Positions 35,379 through 43,711 of a stretch of 49,083 nucleotides of DNA are shown here, piece after piece. The stretch covers positions 1 to 49,083 of the forward strand of contig CALSLN010000015.1 in assembly GCA_943787205.1 (NCBI GenBank), given 5' to 3'. The stretch's first letter is position 1. Every line of letters starts with the position of its first letter. Made by a program: the position numbers and the translations under genes. This DNA comes from an uncultured Rhodospirillaceae bacterium (GTDB lineage: Bacteria > Pseudomonadota > Alphaproteobacteria > Rhodospirillales > Rhodospirillaceae). The notes below the pieces were generated by a model. That model worked only from the letters and a program-made list of their open reading frames with translations. It ran no database searches and was not told the DNA's origin.

Positions 35379-36908
35379 TTAAGGACGTATTTGGATGTAG
35401 TTCTTGGCATCGCTTGGATCTCCCTCACCCGAATAATCGCCGTATGCTGGATAGGGGAACAGAGGCCGGGTTCTCACCGTTTCCTCGCCGTCATTCGAAT
35501 ATGTCGTTGCAAGAAGCTTATCCGGTGCATCTCCGTTCTCTAGCCAGTTTTCCATAGCCGTTAGAAGGTCGATATCTTGGCCCCCTGGTGATCCGCCACC
35601 GCATGAAAACTTCCCAGGCACCATAAACAGGCGAAAGAAATTCTGTGTCGCCTCAACCCCACCATTTACCGCTTCCACACGGTCAAAGTATTGGGTGGCA
35701 TACGTCCCGGGCATGGATGACTCATTCCATCCGTAATTTACCAAGAGTTTGCCACCCTTGGCTTTGAAGCCATCGTAATTAACGAGATCTGCAGCCGACA
35801 TCTCATCAACGGCAGCGAAGGTTTCTATGGGCTCATCAAAATCGATCTGTTCGATCTCAAAGTTTGGTCCCGGTGCATCAGGGTACAAAAGATAACGATA
35901 ATGCTCGATTATATACTTTCCCATCACTGAAGGGTTTCCAAAAAACCCGCGGGACCATCCAAGTTCAGACCCTTTCGATTGACCGGTATAGAGTTGCTCT
36001 CCGGATGATGTGCTGGGACCATCATAGTATTTACGAATAGCTGAAATTTTTTCAGCCGTGAGGCATTTCCCGTGTGTCTTATTGTAACCGATTGCGCACG
36101 AGAGCGACTCAGGGTCGAACATGCAAGCAAGCGGATTGGACACGATGTTTGTTCCTGCCGTAGCGCATTTCTTCAAGACGGCCTCGTGTACGAGCTCTAG
36201 GTCAAGCGCGTTTAATATTTGGTCGCCGTTCTCGTCAATATTCGCCTTTATGCCCCACATAATTGATGCGTTGCTTCGCACAAAATTAAGAACAGATCCG
36301 CCAGTAATGACTACGCCATCAAAGTCGTCGGGGTAGCGTTGGGCTTCGATTAATCCCGCGCGGCCGCCGGTGCCGCACCCCCGATATAGTGATCGCTCTA
36401 GTTCTCTGCCGTAGTACTCAGACACCAGATGCTTAGCAGCAAGCGTGGCAACATGGGTCCCACGATACCAATAGTCTATTTTTGCACTAGGGTCGTTATA
36501 GGCCCAGATTCCAGAGCGTGATGAAACCGCGCGATGCCCCATGTCGGTCGTTGCCGTTGCGTATCCTCGCGACAGAGCATCGTTCGCAGCGTCGAGTACG
36601 AGTTTGCCGCACATTCCGCTACAGCCTTGCTGCAAAAACTTACCGTTCCAGTTTTCCACAGGCAGGCGGACTTCAAATCCGACTTGTGGCGCTACGAACC
36701 CGGATAATTCACAGTAAGCTGGTGCTACGCCATCATCGACTATATGCCCCGCCTTGACCTCGACCGGGGTGCCGCCCTCAATGACGAAATTCATTGGGCC
36801 AAAAGACTGACACATGCCAATGCTATCCTGATCAGCCGCCGCAGCCGAAAATGGGCCACTCAGAAAAGCAGTTAGAATAGTCAGCACAACACGGCTTCTA
36901 GTTAACAT
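35379..36908 (-). CDS. Tannase/feruloyl esterase-family protein lacking the catalytic triad
   Basis: 509 residues with a signal peptide (cleavage near SAAAAD). Length and landmarks fit the tannase family: AYCELSGFV, LPVENWNGKFLQQGCSGMCG, CGTGGRAGLIEAQRYPDDFD, GGKLLVNYGW and FRLFMVPGKFSCGGGSPGG. The family's CS-D-HC motif is changed: the Ser of GCSxGG is Gly179 (codon GGC), the Asp after GWx is Glu396 and the His before the last Cys is Ser435, while both cysteines (178, 436) that form the active-site disulfide are kept. So the fold is probably stable but normal ester hydrolysis is not expected. Several further Cys (FaeB-like lid disulfides) remain. Likely a pseudoenzyme, or one with changed chemistry. 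Confidence 0.85.
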   Translation of the reverse strand: MLTRSRVVLTILTAFLSGPFSAAAADQDSIGMCQSFGPMNFVIEGGTPVEVKAGHIVDDGVAPAYCELSGFVAPQVGFEVRLPVENWNGKFLQQGCSGMCGKLVLDAANDALSRGYATATTDMGHRAVSSRSGIWAYNDPSAKIDYWYRGTHVATLAAKHLVSEYYGRELERSLYRGCGTGGRAGLIEAQRYPDDFDGVVITGGSVLNFVRSNASIMWGIKANIDENGDQILNALDLELVHEAVLKKCATAGTNIVSNPLACMFDPESLSCAIGYNKTHGKCLTAEKISAIRKYYDGPSTSSGEQLYTGQSKGSELGWSRGFFGNPSVMGKYIIEHYRYLLYPDAPGPNFEIEQIDFDEPIETFAAVDEMSAADLVNYDGFKAKGGKLLVNYGWNESSMPGTYATQYFDRVEAVNGGVEATQNFFRLFMVPGKFSCGGGSPGGQDIDLLTAMENWLENGDAPDKLLATTYSNDGEETVRTRPLFPYPAYGDYSGEGDPSDAKNYIQIRP

Positions 36909-37018
36909 GCGCCCCTCATTTGATAGACGGTGATGAATCTGTTAAATCAGTCTCTATTACTAAGGGTTATTTTGAGCTTGATTAAGGGCTCTGACAAGCA
37001 GCCAGACCGAGAGATTTT

Positions 37019-37678
37019 ATGCGTATCGACATCGTTTTTGATTCCGTTTGTCCCTGGTGTTATGTGGGAAAGCGCAGGTTTGATCGTGCTCTGAGGCTTC
37101 GGCCGAACCTTAAGCCTGAAATTCAATATCGGTCTTTTTTGCTAAACCCTGACTTACCTCCTGGTGGCGTAGATCGCCGCGAATTCTTGGAGCGTAAGTT
37201 TGGTTCCTCTCAACAGTACGATCGTGTTGTCGAGGCGTTGGTTCTCACTGGCAAAGGTGAAGGAATTGATTTCGCTTTAGACAAAATCGACAAAACACCA
37301 AATTCCGCGAATTCTCACCGTCTTGTTCGTCTTGCGCAAACAATAGGCGCCCAAGGAAAAGCTGTAGATGCCCTTTTCGCGGCTTACTTCGAACAAGGTA
37401 TGGATATCGGTGACCCCGAAGTATTAATCAGATTGGCCGAAGATATCGGTATAGATCGACAGGTTGCGACGACACACATGCTCGGTGACGGCGATCTCAA
37501 CTCAGTCTTTAATGAGAATGCAAGAATGCACCGCCTGGGTGTAACGGGTGTGCCCTGCTACATTTTCGACGAGAGCAAAGCAATTTCAGGTGCGCAAGAG
37601 CCAGAGATCATCGTGCGTATGCTCGACATGGCCGCCGCCCAGGAAGCAGGACAGCCTGTTCTTCAAAGCACTAGCTGA
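37019..37678 (+). CDS. DsbA family oxidoreductase (FrnE-like)
   Basis: 219 residues, no signal peptide, so cytoplasmic. A thioredoxin fold with the redox motif CPWC (residues 11-14 of FDSVCPWCYVGKRRF) and the cis-Pro loop GVTGVPCYIFDE, as in the FrnE/2-hydroxychromene-2-carboxylate isomerase-like DsbA group. GAQEPEIIVRML near the end is typical. It could be a disulfide isomerase in stress response or a glutathione-dependent isomerase. Ends two bases before the nitrilase stop on the opposite strand. Confidence 0.9.
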   Translation: MRIDIVFDSVCPWCYVGKRRFDRALRLRPNLKPEIQYRSFLLNPDLPPGGVDRREFLERKFGSSQQYDRVVEALVLTGKGEGIDFALDKIDKTPNSANSHRLVRLAQTIGAQGKAVDALFAAYFEQGMDIGDPEVLIRLAEDIGIDRQVATTHMLGDGDLNSVFNENARMHRLGVTGVPCYIFDESKAISGAQEPEIIVRMLDMAAAQEAGQPVLQSTS

Positions 37679-37680
37679 TT

Positions 37681-38727
37681 TTAGTCGCCAGTATCTGGTA
37701 AATTCACAACCCCTGCCTCTACCATATTCGCTAGAGCTTCTTCCTGAAGCTCCATTATTCTTGTTTTTGAGTCCATGGGGGCATCTGCGAAAGCATTTGG
37801 CGGATAAAATGAACTTTGGTTGTAAAGCGGGCGGTACATTTCGATGCGTTGTCGGAGCAATCTATTTCCTGCACCTGGTATTCGGCGTTCTCTCCTTAAG
37901 GCTTCCACATCGATCGTAGCTGAAGCGACAGTACTCTCTCCCGGGCCACCAACATCGGCCAAAATACGACCGTGAAAATCGATAATCTTGGAATGCCCTA
38001 ACGTTTGCCCTTCAGGAATGAACGTCCCTATCTGGCCGGTCGCATTTGTTGAAATCAAATACATCATGTTTTCAGAGGCACGGACTTTCTTTGCTGATTC
38101 CCAGCCCCACTTATCGGCAGCACCGTGATCGGACGTCGGGTGCAAGAGCACCTCCGCACCGCGGAACATAAACATCCGGGCGGCTTCGGGGTACATGATC
38201 TCGCCGCACGGCATCATCGCTATGTTACCAAGCGGCGTTTTCGCGACAGGGAAAGTTCCTTCCAACCCGTACCGGTCCAGATAGGCATCCATGAAATCGT
38301 GTGGTGACGCAGTGTGAACGGTGTTGATCCGTCGGTACTTAAGGATCACATCGCCAGACGGGTCTATCAAATAGGAACAGTTGAAATAGCGCCCGGGCCA
38401 TTCCGGATCTTTCTCATAACTGTTCGCGCCGATGTAACACTTTAGGTCTTGTGCAGCTTTCTGAAGCTTACTCGTCTCAGGTCCAGGAATCTCAATGCAC
38501 GCTTTTTCTATCCACTCTTCCGCTGTTTCCAAAAGCGGAAACCCCGTCAACGCAAATTCAGGATAAAGAAGGACGTAAGGCCCTGCCCCACGCGCGGTTC
38601 CCTTCGCCAAAGTAACCCAACGATCAAGGCTGGAGTTAACGATAGCCATCGCTTCTTCCCGCGTCGTCGCGCTGTTAACCGTGTGCGTGTAAACCTGCAT
38701 GCAGGTTGCTGTCCAAGGCTGAACCAT
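37681..38727 (-). CDS. Carbon-nitrogen hydrolase (nitrilase superfamily), second of a tandem pair
   Basis: 348 residues with the complete Glu-Lys-Cys triad of the superfamily: Glu57 (LLYPEFALTG), Lys130 (VILKYRRIN) and Cys174 (MMPCGEIMYPEAA). Such enzymes hydrolyse nitriles, amides or carbamoyl compounds to acid and ammonia. No signal peptide. AGGAG lies upstream of ATG 38727. It follows its paralogue at 38759-39796 after 31 bases, apparently as one transcript; many stretches are identical, including TCMQVYTH, IGANSYE and CGEIMYPEAAR. Substrate specificity cannot be read from sequence. Confidence 0.9.
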   Translation of the reverse strand: MVQPWTATCMQVYTHTVNSATTREEAMAIVNSSLDRWVTLAKGTARGAGPYVLLYPEFALTGFPLLETAEEWIEKACIEIPGPETSKLQKAAQDLKCYIGANSYEKDPEWPGRYFNCSYLIDPSGDVILKYRRINTVHTASPHDFMDAYLDRYGLEGTFPVAKTPLGNIAMMPCGEIMYPEAARMFMFRGAEVLLHPTSDHGAADKWGWESAKKVRASENMMYLISTNATGQIGTFIPEGQTLGHSKIIDFHGRILADVGGPGESTVASATIDVEALRRERRIPGAGNRLLRQRIEMYRPLYNQSSFYPPNAFADAPMDSKTRIMELQEEALANMVEAGVVNLPDTGD

Positions 38728-38758
38728 CAGACGTAACTCCTGTCTCTTAAGCTATAAA

Positions 38759-39796
38759 TTATTTGGCTGGTGGGAGCATATCCTGATCCCGCATATTATC
38801 GAGGGCTTCGTCTAGAAGTTCCCGTATCACCTTTTTTGACTCCATCGGTTTATCAGCAAATCGATTTACCGGATAAAGAGATGTAGACGCATACAAGGCC
38901 GCATAGGCCTCAGGGCGCGCCTGGGCAAGACGGTTGAAGCCACCTCTAGTGGACCGAACCCGTCGCAGTGCTTCGACATCAATTAATGCCGAACAGCGGA
39001 GAGACTCCCCTGGGCTTGGGCCCTGTGTAAGAACACGTCCTTCCCAATCAAATATCCGAGATTGACCCGCGATATCGTTGATGCCGCGATAGGCCTCTGG
39101 CATTCCGCCCGCGTTGGCTGAAATGAGATAGACCATATTTTCTGATGCCCTAACCTTCTTGGCAGACTGCCAACTCCAATTGTCATCTGCACCATAATCA
39201 GATGTTGGATGCAGGATGACCTCGGCGCCTCGAAAAGTCAGTGCTCGGGCCGCTTCAGGATACATAATCTCACCGCACGGCATCATCCCGATATTGCCAA
39301 GCGGTGTCTTGGCGACAGGGAACATACCTTCGATCCCATAGCGATCCAGGTACTTATCTAAAAAATCATGTGGAGAAGCTGAGTGCGCCGTATTGATGCG
39401 GCGGTATTTTAAAATGATCTCGCCCGTATCATCGATCAGGTATGACGTATTGAAGTATCGTCCGGGCCACTCTGGATCATATTCGTAGCTGTTCGCGCCG
39501 ATGTAGATTTTATTGTCTTGCGCTAATTTTTGAAGCCGTTCCGTCTCTGGTCCAGGAATCTGGAAACAGGCTTTCGCAATCCATTCCTCGGCACTCTCGT
39601 GAATAGGAAACCCTTGAAGAGCGAATTCAGGAAACAGCATGACCTGTTTTTCATCGCGTCGGGTTGCAGCACCGACCAACTCAGTCCAACGGTCCAGGCT
39701 TTTGTTCACAATCGCCATCGCGTCTTCTCTGGTCGACACTCTATTGAGAATATGGGTGTAGACCTGCATACATGTCGCGCGCCATGGATCAATCAT
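38759..39796 (-). CDS. Carbon-nitrogen hydrolase (nitrilase superfamily), first of a tandem pair
   Basis: 345 residues from ATG 39796 (MIDPWRATCMQVYTH), aligned with its neighbour's start MVQPWTATCMQVYTH; the frame extends to 39811 without support. Glu57 (FPEFALQG), Lys130 (IILKYRRIN) and Cys174 (MPCGEIMYPEAA) are in the same positions as in the neighbour, so this is a recent tandem duplication in which both copies keep a full active site. The central sequence (YIGANSYEYDPEWPGRYFN, VAKTPLGNIG) is nearly the same. Divergence is greatest at the N-terminal loop and the last 80 residues, which would alter substrate pocket or oligomer contacts. Confidence 0.9.
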   Translation of the reverse strand: MIDPWRATCMQVYTHILNRVSTREDAMAIVNKSLDRWTELVGAATRRDEKQVMLFPEFALQGFPIHESAEEWIAKACFQIPGPETERLQKLAQDNKIYIGANSYEYDPEWPGRYFNTSYLIDDTGEIILKYRRINTAHSASPHDFLDKYLDRYGIEGMFPVAKTPLGNIGMMPCGEIMYPEAARALTFRGAEVILHPTSDYGADDNWSWQSAKKVRASENMVYLISANAGGMPEAYRGINDIAGQSRIFDWEGRVLTQGPSPGESLRCSALIDVEALRRVRSTRGGFNRLAQARPEAYAALYASTSLYPVNRFADKPMESKKVIRELLDEALDNMRDQDMLPPAK

Positions 39797-40117
39797 CGGT
39801 GAACCTTTCATTAGTCCCGTGCCAGCCCGCTCGATCCGGGCTTTATATAATCAAGAAGATAGTGCAACTTACGCTTTCGGTGATGGTCCTTTGGGTAAGT
39901 GTCCGCTAGTTAGCCGTTCCGGTCTGTCCGTTTCTAGCGCAGATTGGGCTCAGCATTCGTCGACCTTCGGGCTCGCTCGCCTAGGTAGCCGCATTCGTAA
40001 ATCGCGAATAAACCAGTTATCAATGCTCGCAAGACGTAACTCGATACTTTCTGTATCGTTTCGAGTATATATTATGCACCACCAAACTGCGGATTGATTG
40101 GTTTTAGTTCTAGTCCT
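39797..40117. other. Intergenic region, no recognised gene
   Basis: 321 bases between the nitrilase operon and the receiver-like gene. It should hold both divergent promoters. I see no tRNA, hairpin with a T run or conserved small frame; a frame at 39819-40097 looks random. Confidence 0.55.
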
Positions 40118-40954
40118 ATGGCACTCAACTCAATGCTCACTACGAAGTCGTTCGCATCCGACTTCAAAATACTTTTAGTGGAGCCGGACAAAGCGAGCCG
40201 GTCACTGCTAAGCGGTATCATTGAGGACCTAAAGCCTGCGCGTTTTCTTGCGGCCAAATCCATAGCCGAAGCGCGATTAGCAATGTCAGACAGGGTTGAG
40301 CAGTTCGACTGCGTCATTCTTGCTCTAAAAAACCCACCATCGAGTGGCTTTCATTACCTTCAAGAAATACGAGCTGGAGGTATTTCGAGAACACCCCACG
40401 ATACAAAGGTTATTCTCGTCTCGCCCCCATTCAATAGAGCCATGGTTACAATTGCCAAATCACTAGACCTTGATGGCTTTATCTCAGTCCCCGTTACTGT
40501 GGCCAGCGTCAGCAATACACTGTCTACGGCGCTTAAGCGTAGCCGCGACCTCCAAGACCCCAATGTCTATGAGGCTGTTAAACTACCAAAACCCGTTGCA
40601 AAAAAGGCGAAGGAAGATGAAACCAAAGCCAAGGTTCCAAATGCCCGCATCGTTTGGAGCGAAAAAGAACGAGAGAAAGCGGAACTCCTAAGATCTCTAA
40701 AAGAGAGTATCGCGAATAACCCTGACATAACTCCAGCCGTAGATGAATCGAGCATTGAAAACGTTCGCACATTTTGGCTAAAGGACTTGCTGCCCGGCAT
40801 GATTTTGGCCGAAGACATTACGGGAGAAGAAGAAGAACTCTTGCTGTCTACCGGTACAGTTTTGAACGAAAATTTGATCGAAAAAATCAAAAAATTCAGT
40901 GAGCTTGAAATATGCCGCTCATTCTTGAAAGCCGGTTCAACAATTCCCGAATAA
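40118..40954 (+). CDS. Pseudo-receiver protein with HD-GYP-associated N-terminal-like C-terminal motif
   Basis: 278 residues. Residues 16-140 form a CheY-like receiver fold (FKILLVEPDKASRSLLSGII), but the phospho-acceptor is lost: the position in FDCVILALKN that should be Asp is Ala69, and the conserved Lys is replaced in GFISVPVTVASV. A charged linker with a Lys/Glu-rich helix (KEREKAELLRSLKESIANN) follows. The last 45 residues (LKDLLPGMILAEDITGEEEE then LLLSTGTVLNE) resemble the short motif seen N-terminal to HD-GYP domains. Probably a phosphorylation-independent adaptor. No kinase is nearby. ATG 40118 chosen; ATG 40133 possible. Confidence 0.75.
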   Translation: MALNSMLTTKSFASDFKILLVEPDKASRSLLSGIIEDLKPARFLAAKSIAEARLAMSDRVEQFDCVILALKNPPSSGFHYLQEIRAGGISRTPHDTKVILVSPPFNRAMVTIAKSLDLDGFISVPVTVASVSNTLSTALKRSRDLQDPNVYEAVKLPKPVAKKAKEDETKAKVPNARIVWSEKEREKAELLRSLKESIANNPDITPAVDESSIENVRTFWLKDLLPGMILAEDITGEEEELLLSTGTVLNENLIEKIKKFSELEICRSFLKAGSTIPE

Positions 40955-42214
40955 TTAGTCGCGAATCTGCTTTGCGCTTGCCCGTTTAATTCCGATAACC
41001 GTACTTATGATAGCGATCTGGAATACCCCGGCGATTAGGAATACTTCTCCGGCCCGACCAGCATCCAAGAGCCAGCCAAACACGAACGGCGCAATAACGC
41101 CGCCCACATTCAGTCCGGTCGAAACAAAACCGAAGACGGTCCCCATAGCGTGCTTAGGGGTCACTGCGCGCACCAGCAAGTCTCGTGACGGCGCTGTGAT
41201 ACCCGAACCGAATCCAGCGATACACATCGCCAGGACAACACCAAAGAATGTCATGTCCATCATCCCCATAGCGAGAATCGCGACACCAGAGGTGAGAGTT
41301 CCATAGATCGCAATAAGATCATGCCTATGCGTCTTATCACTCAATATTCCGCCAGCAAGAATTCCTAAGCTGCTCGCCGCAAGGAACGCCGTTAAGGCCA
41401 AATTCGCTGTCGCCAATGGCATATCGTACATCTGATCAAATGCAGAGACGGAGAAATAAGACACCCCAGTGTGGGCGACCGAAATAAATAGCCAGAAGAC
41501 AAAACCCATTAGGATGGGTAAGGACATTAACAAGATTGCTGTCTTTTTAAGGGAATCCTGCCCCTCCACTTTTGCGTCCTTCTCCGCATCACTACTATCA
41601 ATGCGCTCTGCTAGGATGTGACCGTAAACGTGCAGTATGACTGCTACAACAAGCCCACCAACACCAACGGCCGCCACAGCGAACTGCCACCCTGCTCCAG
41701 CCGCAATCGCGACCATCGTCAATGGCGCTAAGGCGCTACCAGCAAAGCCTGACACCGTATGAATGCTAAATGCTCGCCCCATCATACTCGGCGCGACGCT
41801 TCTATTCAGAATGGAATAATCGGCCGGATGATAAACAGCGTTCGCTAGGCCACATGGGATCATCATCACCAACAAGACCCAATACGAGGGCGCTAATCCC
41901 ATCACGATTAAAGACACACCTTGTAATGCAACAGCAGCGGTCAGCAACTTAGGCGCATCGAGCCTGTCGACGAGTATTCCCATCGGCAATTGGGTCAAAG
42001 CACTTACAATGTTGAAGACAACGATCAGGACTCCCAACTCCGTGTAACTAACGGACAAATCCTGGCGTAAGAGTGGGAACAGTGGTGGAAGGACAAAGAA
42101 AAAGAAGTGGCTATAGAGGTGCGCGAGACTGACCAAGCCAGTCACTTTCACGCTGTCGACGCCTGGTGGAGACCCGCTCTCTGTTGATCTGGATGAGTCC
42201 ACTGATCCAGACAT
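40955..42214 (-). CDS. MFS transporter
   Basis: 419 residues, 12 predicted helices. N-terminal half: LGVLIVVFNIVSALTQLPMG followed by the MFS motif A-like loop ILVDRLDAPKL; central loop with AERIDSSDAEKDAKVEGQD; C-terminal half: GILSDKTHRHDLIAIYGTL. It begins with ATG two bases after the upstream MFS stop (42217), so the two carriers are translationally linked. Convergent, with no gap, to the pseudo-receiver gene. Substrate unknown; the family includes drug and metabolite exporters. Confidence 0.88.
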   Translation of the reverse strand: MSGSVDSSRSTESGSPPGVDSVKVTGLVSLAHLYSHFFFFVLPPLFPLLRQDLSVSYTELGVLIVVFNIVSALTQLPMGILVDRLDAPKLLTAAVALQGVSLIVMGLAPSYWVLLVMMIPCGLANAVYHPADYSILNRSVAPSMMGRAFSIHTVSGFAGSALAPLTMVAIAAGAGWQFAVAAVGVGGLVVAVILHVYGHILAERIDSSDAEKDAKVEGQDSLKKTAILLMSLPILMGFVFWLFISVAHTGVSYFSVSAFDQMYDMPLATANLALTAFLAASSLGILAGGILSDKTHRHDLIAIYGTLTSGVAILAMGMMDMTFFGVVLAMCIAGFGSGITAPSRDLLVRAVTPKHAMGTVFGFVSTGLNVGGVIAPFVFGWLLDAGRAGEVFLIAGVFQIAIISTVIGIKRASAKQIRD

Positions 42215-42216
42215 AA

Positions 42217-43485
42217 CTAAGCGCGCGCTCCTGTTGAGGCAGTCGCACCAACGCGGCCATCAATGATGGGTGTTCCAAGGAACAGAATAAGGGCTATGAC
42301 CGTAACCACGCCACCAACCGCAAACGGCATCCAGGGTATCATTTGATAGAATATGGCAGCAGACGCTGGAGCCACGAGAAATGCGATGGACTGGCATGAC
42401 GTTGAAATCCCAGCGAGTCTGCCTTGGGCTTCAGGGCCAGCTGCTAAAGACATCGACGTATTAATAGCAGGCATCGAAAAGCCTTGCCCCATACCGTTAC
42501 ACATCATAGCGATGATAAACATTGTCTGCGTCGCACTAAGCCATAGTAGTCCAATGGATAGGAGCGTGATGCAGACGCCGATCACGATAAGAACTTTAGC
42601 ACTCTGATTGATACGCCTAAGGAGGAAGGCTTGAACAAAAACGTTTGACGCTGCCGCACACATGAGACCAAGCCCCATAGCCTGTGCGGCCGGAATTGGG
42701 TCCAAGGAAAATCGATCTTGAACAAAAAACCCGATCACGGAAAATGTTCCATAGGTGCCAATCATAAAACAAACGGCACTAATAGAGATTTTTAGGATCG
42801 GCCCTTGCAGGAGGTGGCGGTAGCGCACAGATGAGGCCGAAACCGACGCACGGGTTTTTGGAAGAAAAAGACGCGCGAGCACCACAGCCAAAACGCCAGC
42901 CACAGCAATAATATAAAACGGCGCGGATAAGCCAAAGCCTGTGAAAAATGCAGAAACGGACGGCCCAAGTATTGCACCCGTGCTTGTCGCAGCCGTCAGC
43001 ATCGAAATAGCACGCAAACGCATCGCAGGAGACGACATGTCGGCGGCAAGGGCCATAGCCGACGGTGTCACGGCCCCAGCCCCAAGAGCAAATAGCGCGC
43101 GGGAACCAACGAGCATCCACAACACTGCCATTCCCGAGACCAACCCGCTGATCGCAGCGTCGACAATGAGACCAAACATGACGACCGAAACGGCGAAAAC
43201 CGATCCCCCAATCACAATGACTCGGCGGCGGCCCCACGTTTCACTGGCAGCCCCCCACATAGGGCCTGTGAACAGCATGAATAGGCCGTGAACAGACATT
43301 ACTAGGCCAATTTGATAATCAGCCATACCAACTTGGCGGCCAATTGGTGGAAGGATCGTGAACAAGAATGCCTGCCCCACGATCATGATCATCACCGCAT
43401 AAAAGAGAGTCGCGCTGATCCGAAATGGCATTTTGCCATCTTCGTTTGCGCTCGCAGTGGTGAATGGAGGAGTAGAACCGGACAC
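42217..43485 (-). CDS. MFS transporter (Bcr/TetA-like drug/metabolite exporter group)
   Basis: About 422 residues from GTG 43485; the frame reaches 43581 and a later ATG at 43431 (MPFRISATLFY) starts the first helix, so the start is uncertain. Twelve helices; motif A-like loop GPMWGAASETWGRRRVIVIG after helix 2 and ALAADMSSPAMRLRAIS in the motif C region are typical of drug:H+ antiporter-1 MFS proteins. Co-transcribed with the MFS gene at 40955. A tandem of two exporters suggests a pair for different compounds or a heteromeric pump. Confidence 0.87.
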   Translation of the reverse strand: MSGSTPPFTTASANEDGKMPFRISATLFYAVMIMIVGQAFLFTILPPIGRQVGMADYQIGLVMSVHGLFMLFTGPMWGAASETWGRRRVIVIGGSVFAVSVVMFGLIVDAAISGLVSGMAVLWMLVGSRALFALGAGAVTPSAMALAADMSSPAMRLRAISMLTAATSTGAILGPSVSAFFTGFGLSAPFYIIAVAGVLAVVLARLFLPKTRASVSASSVRYRHLLQGPILKISISAVCFMIGTYGTFSVIGFFVQDRFSLDPIPAAQAMGLGLMCAAASNVFVQAFLLRRINQSAKVLIVIGVCITLLSIGLLWLSATQTMFIIAMMCNGMGQGFSMPAINTSMSLAAGPEAQGRLAGISTSCQSIAFLVAPASAAIFYQMIPWMPFAVGGVVTVIALILFLGTPIIDGRVGATASTGARA

Positions 43486-43711
43486 GGAAAACCTAACTAG
43501 GGCGTAGAGCGGGCGATTTGACCCTTTTAACGAAGGCACCGCAAGGGTCACCGGCACCAGCCGTCCACCTGGCATAATCATGACTTGGCGCTTTCCATAG
43601 GTATTTCGGCTGCTCGTTTGAATCCTTCTTGAAAGGGTGAGAAGTATCTACCACAAGAAAAAGAACGTTATATTGTGGCTACAGTTTAATGAATGAGTTG
43701 GAGATCACACG

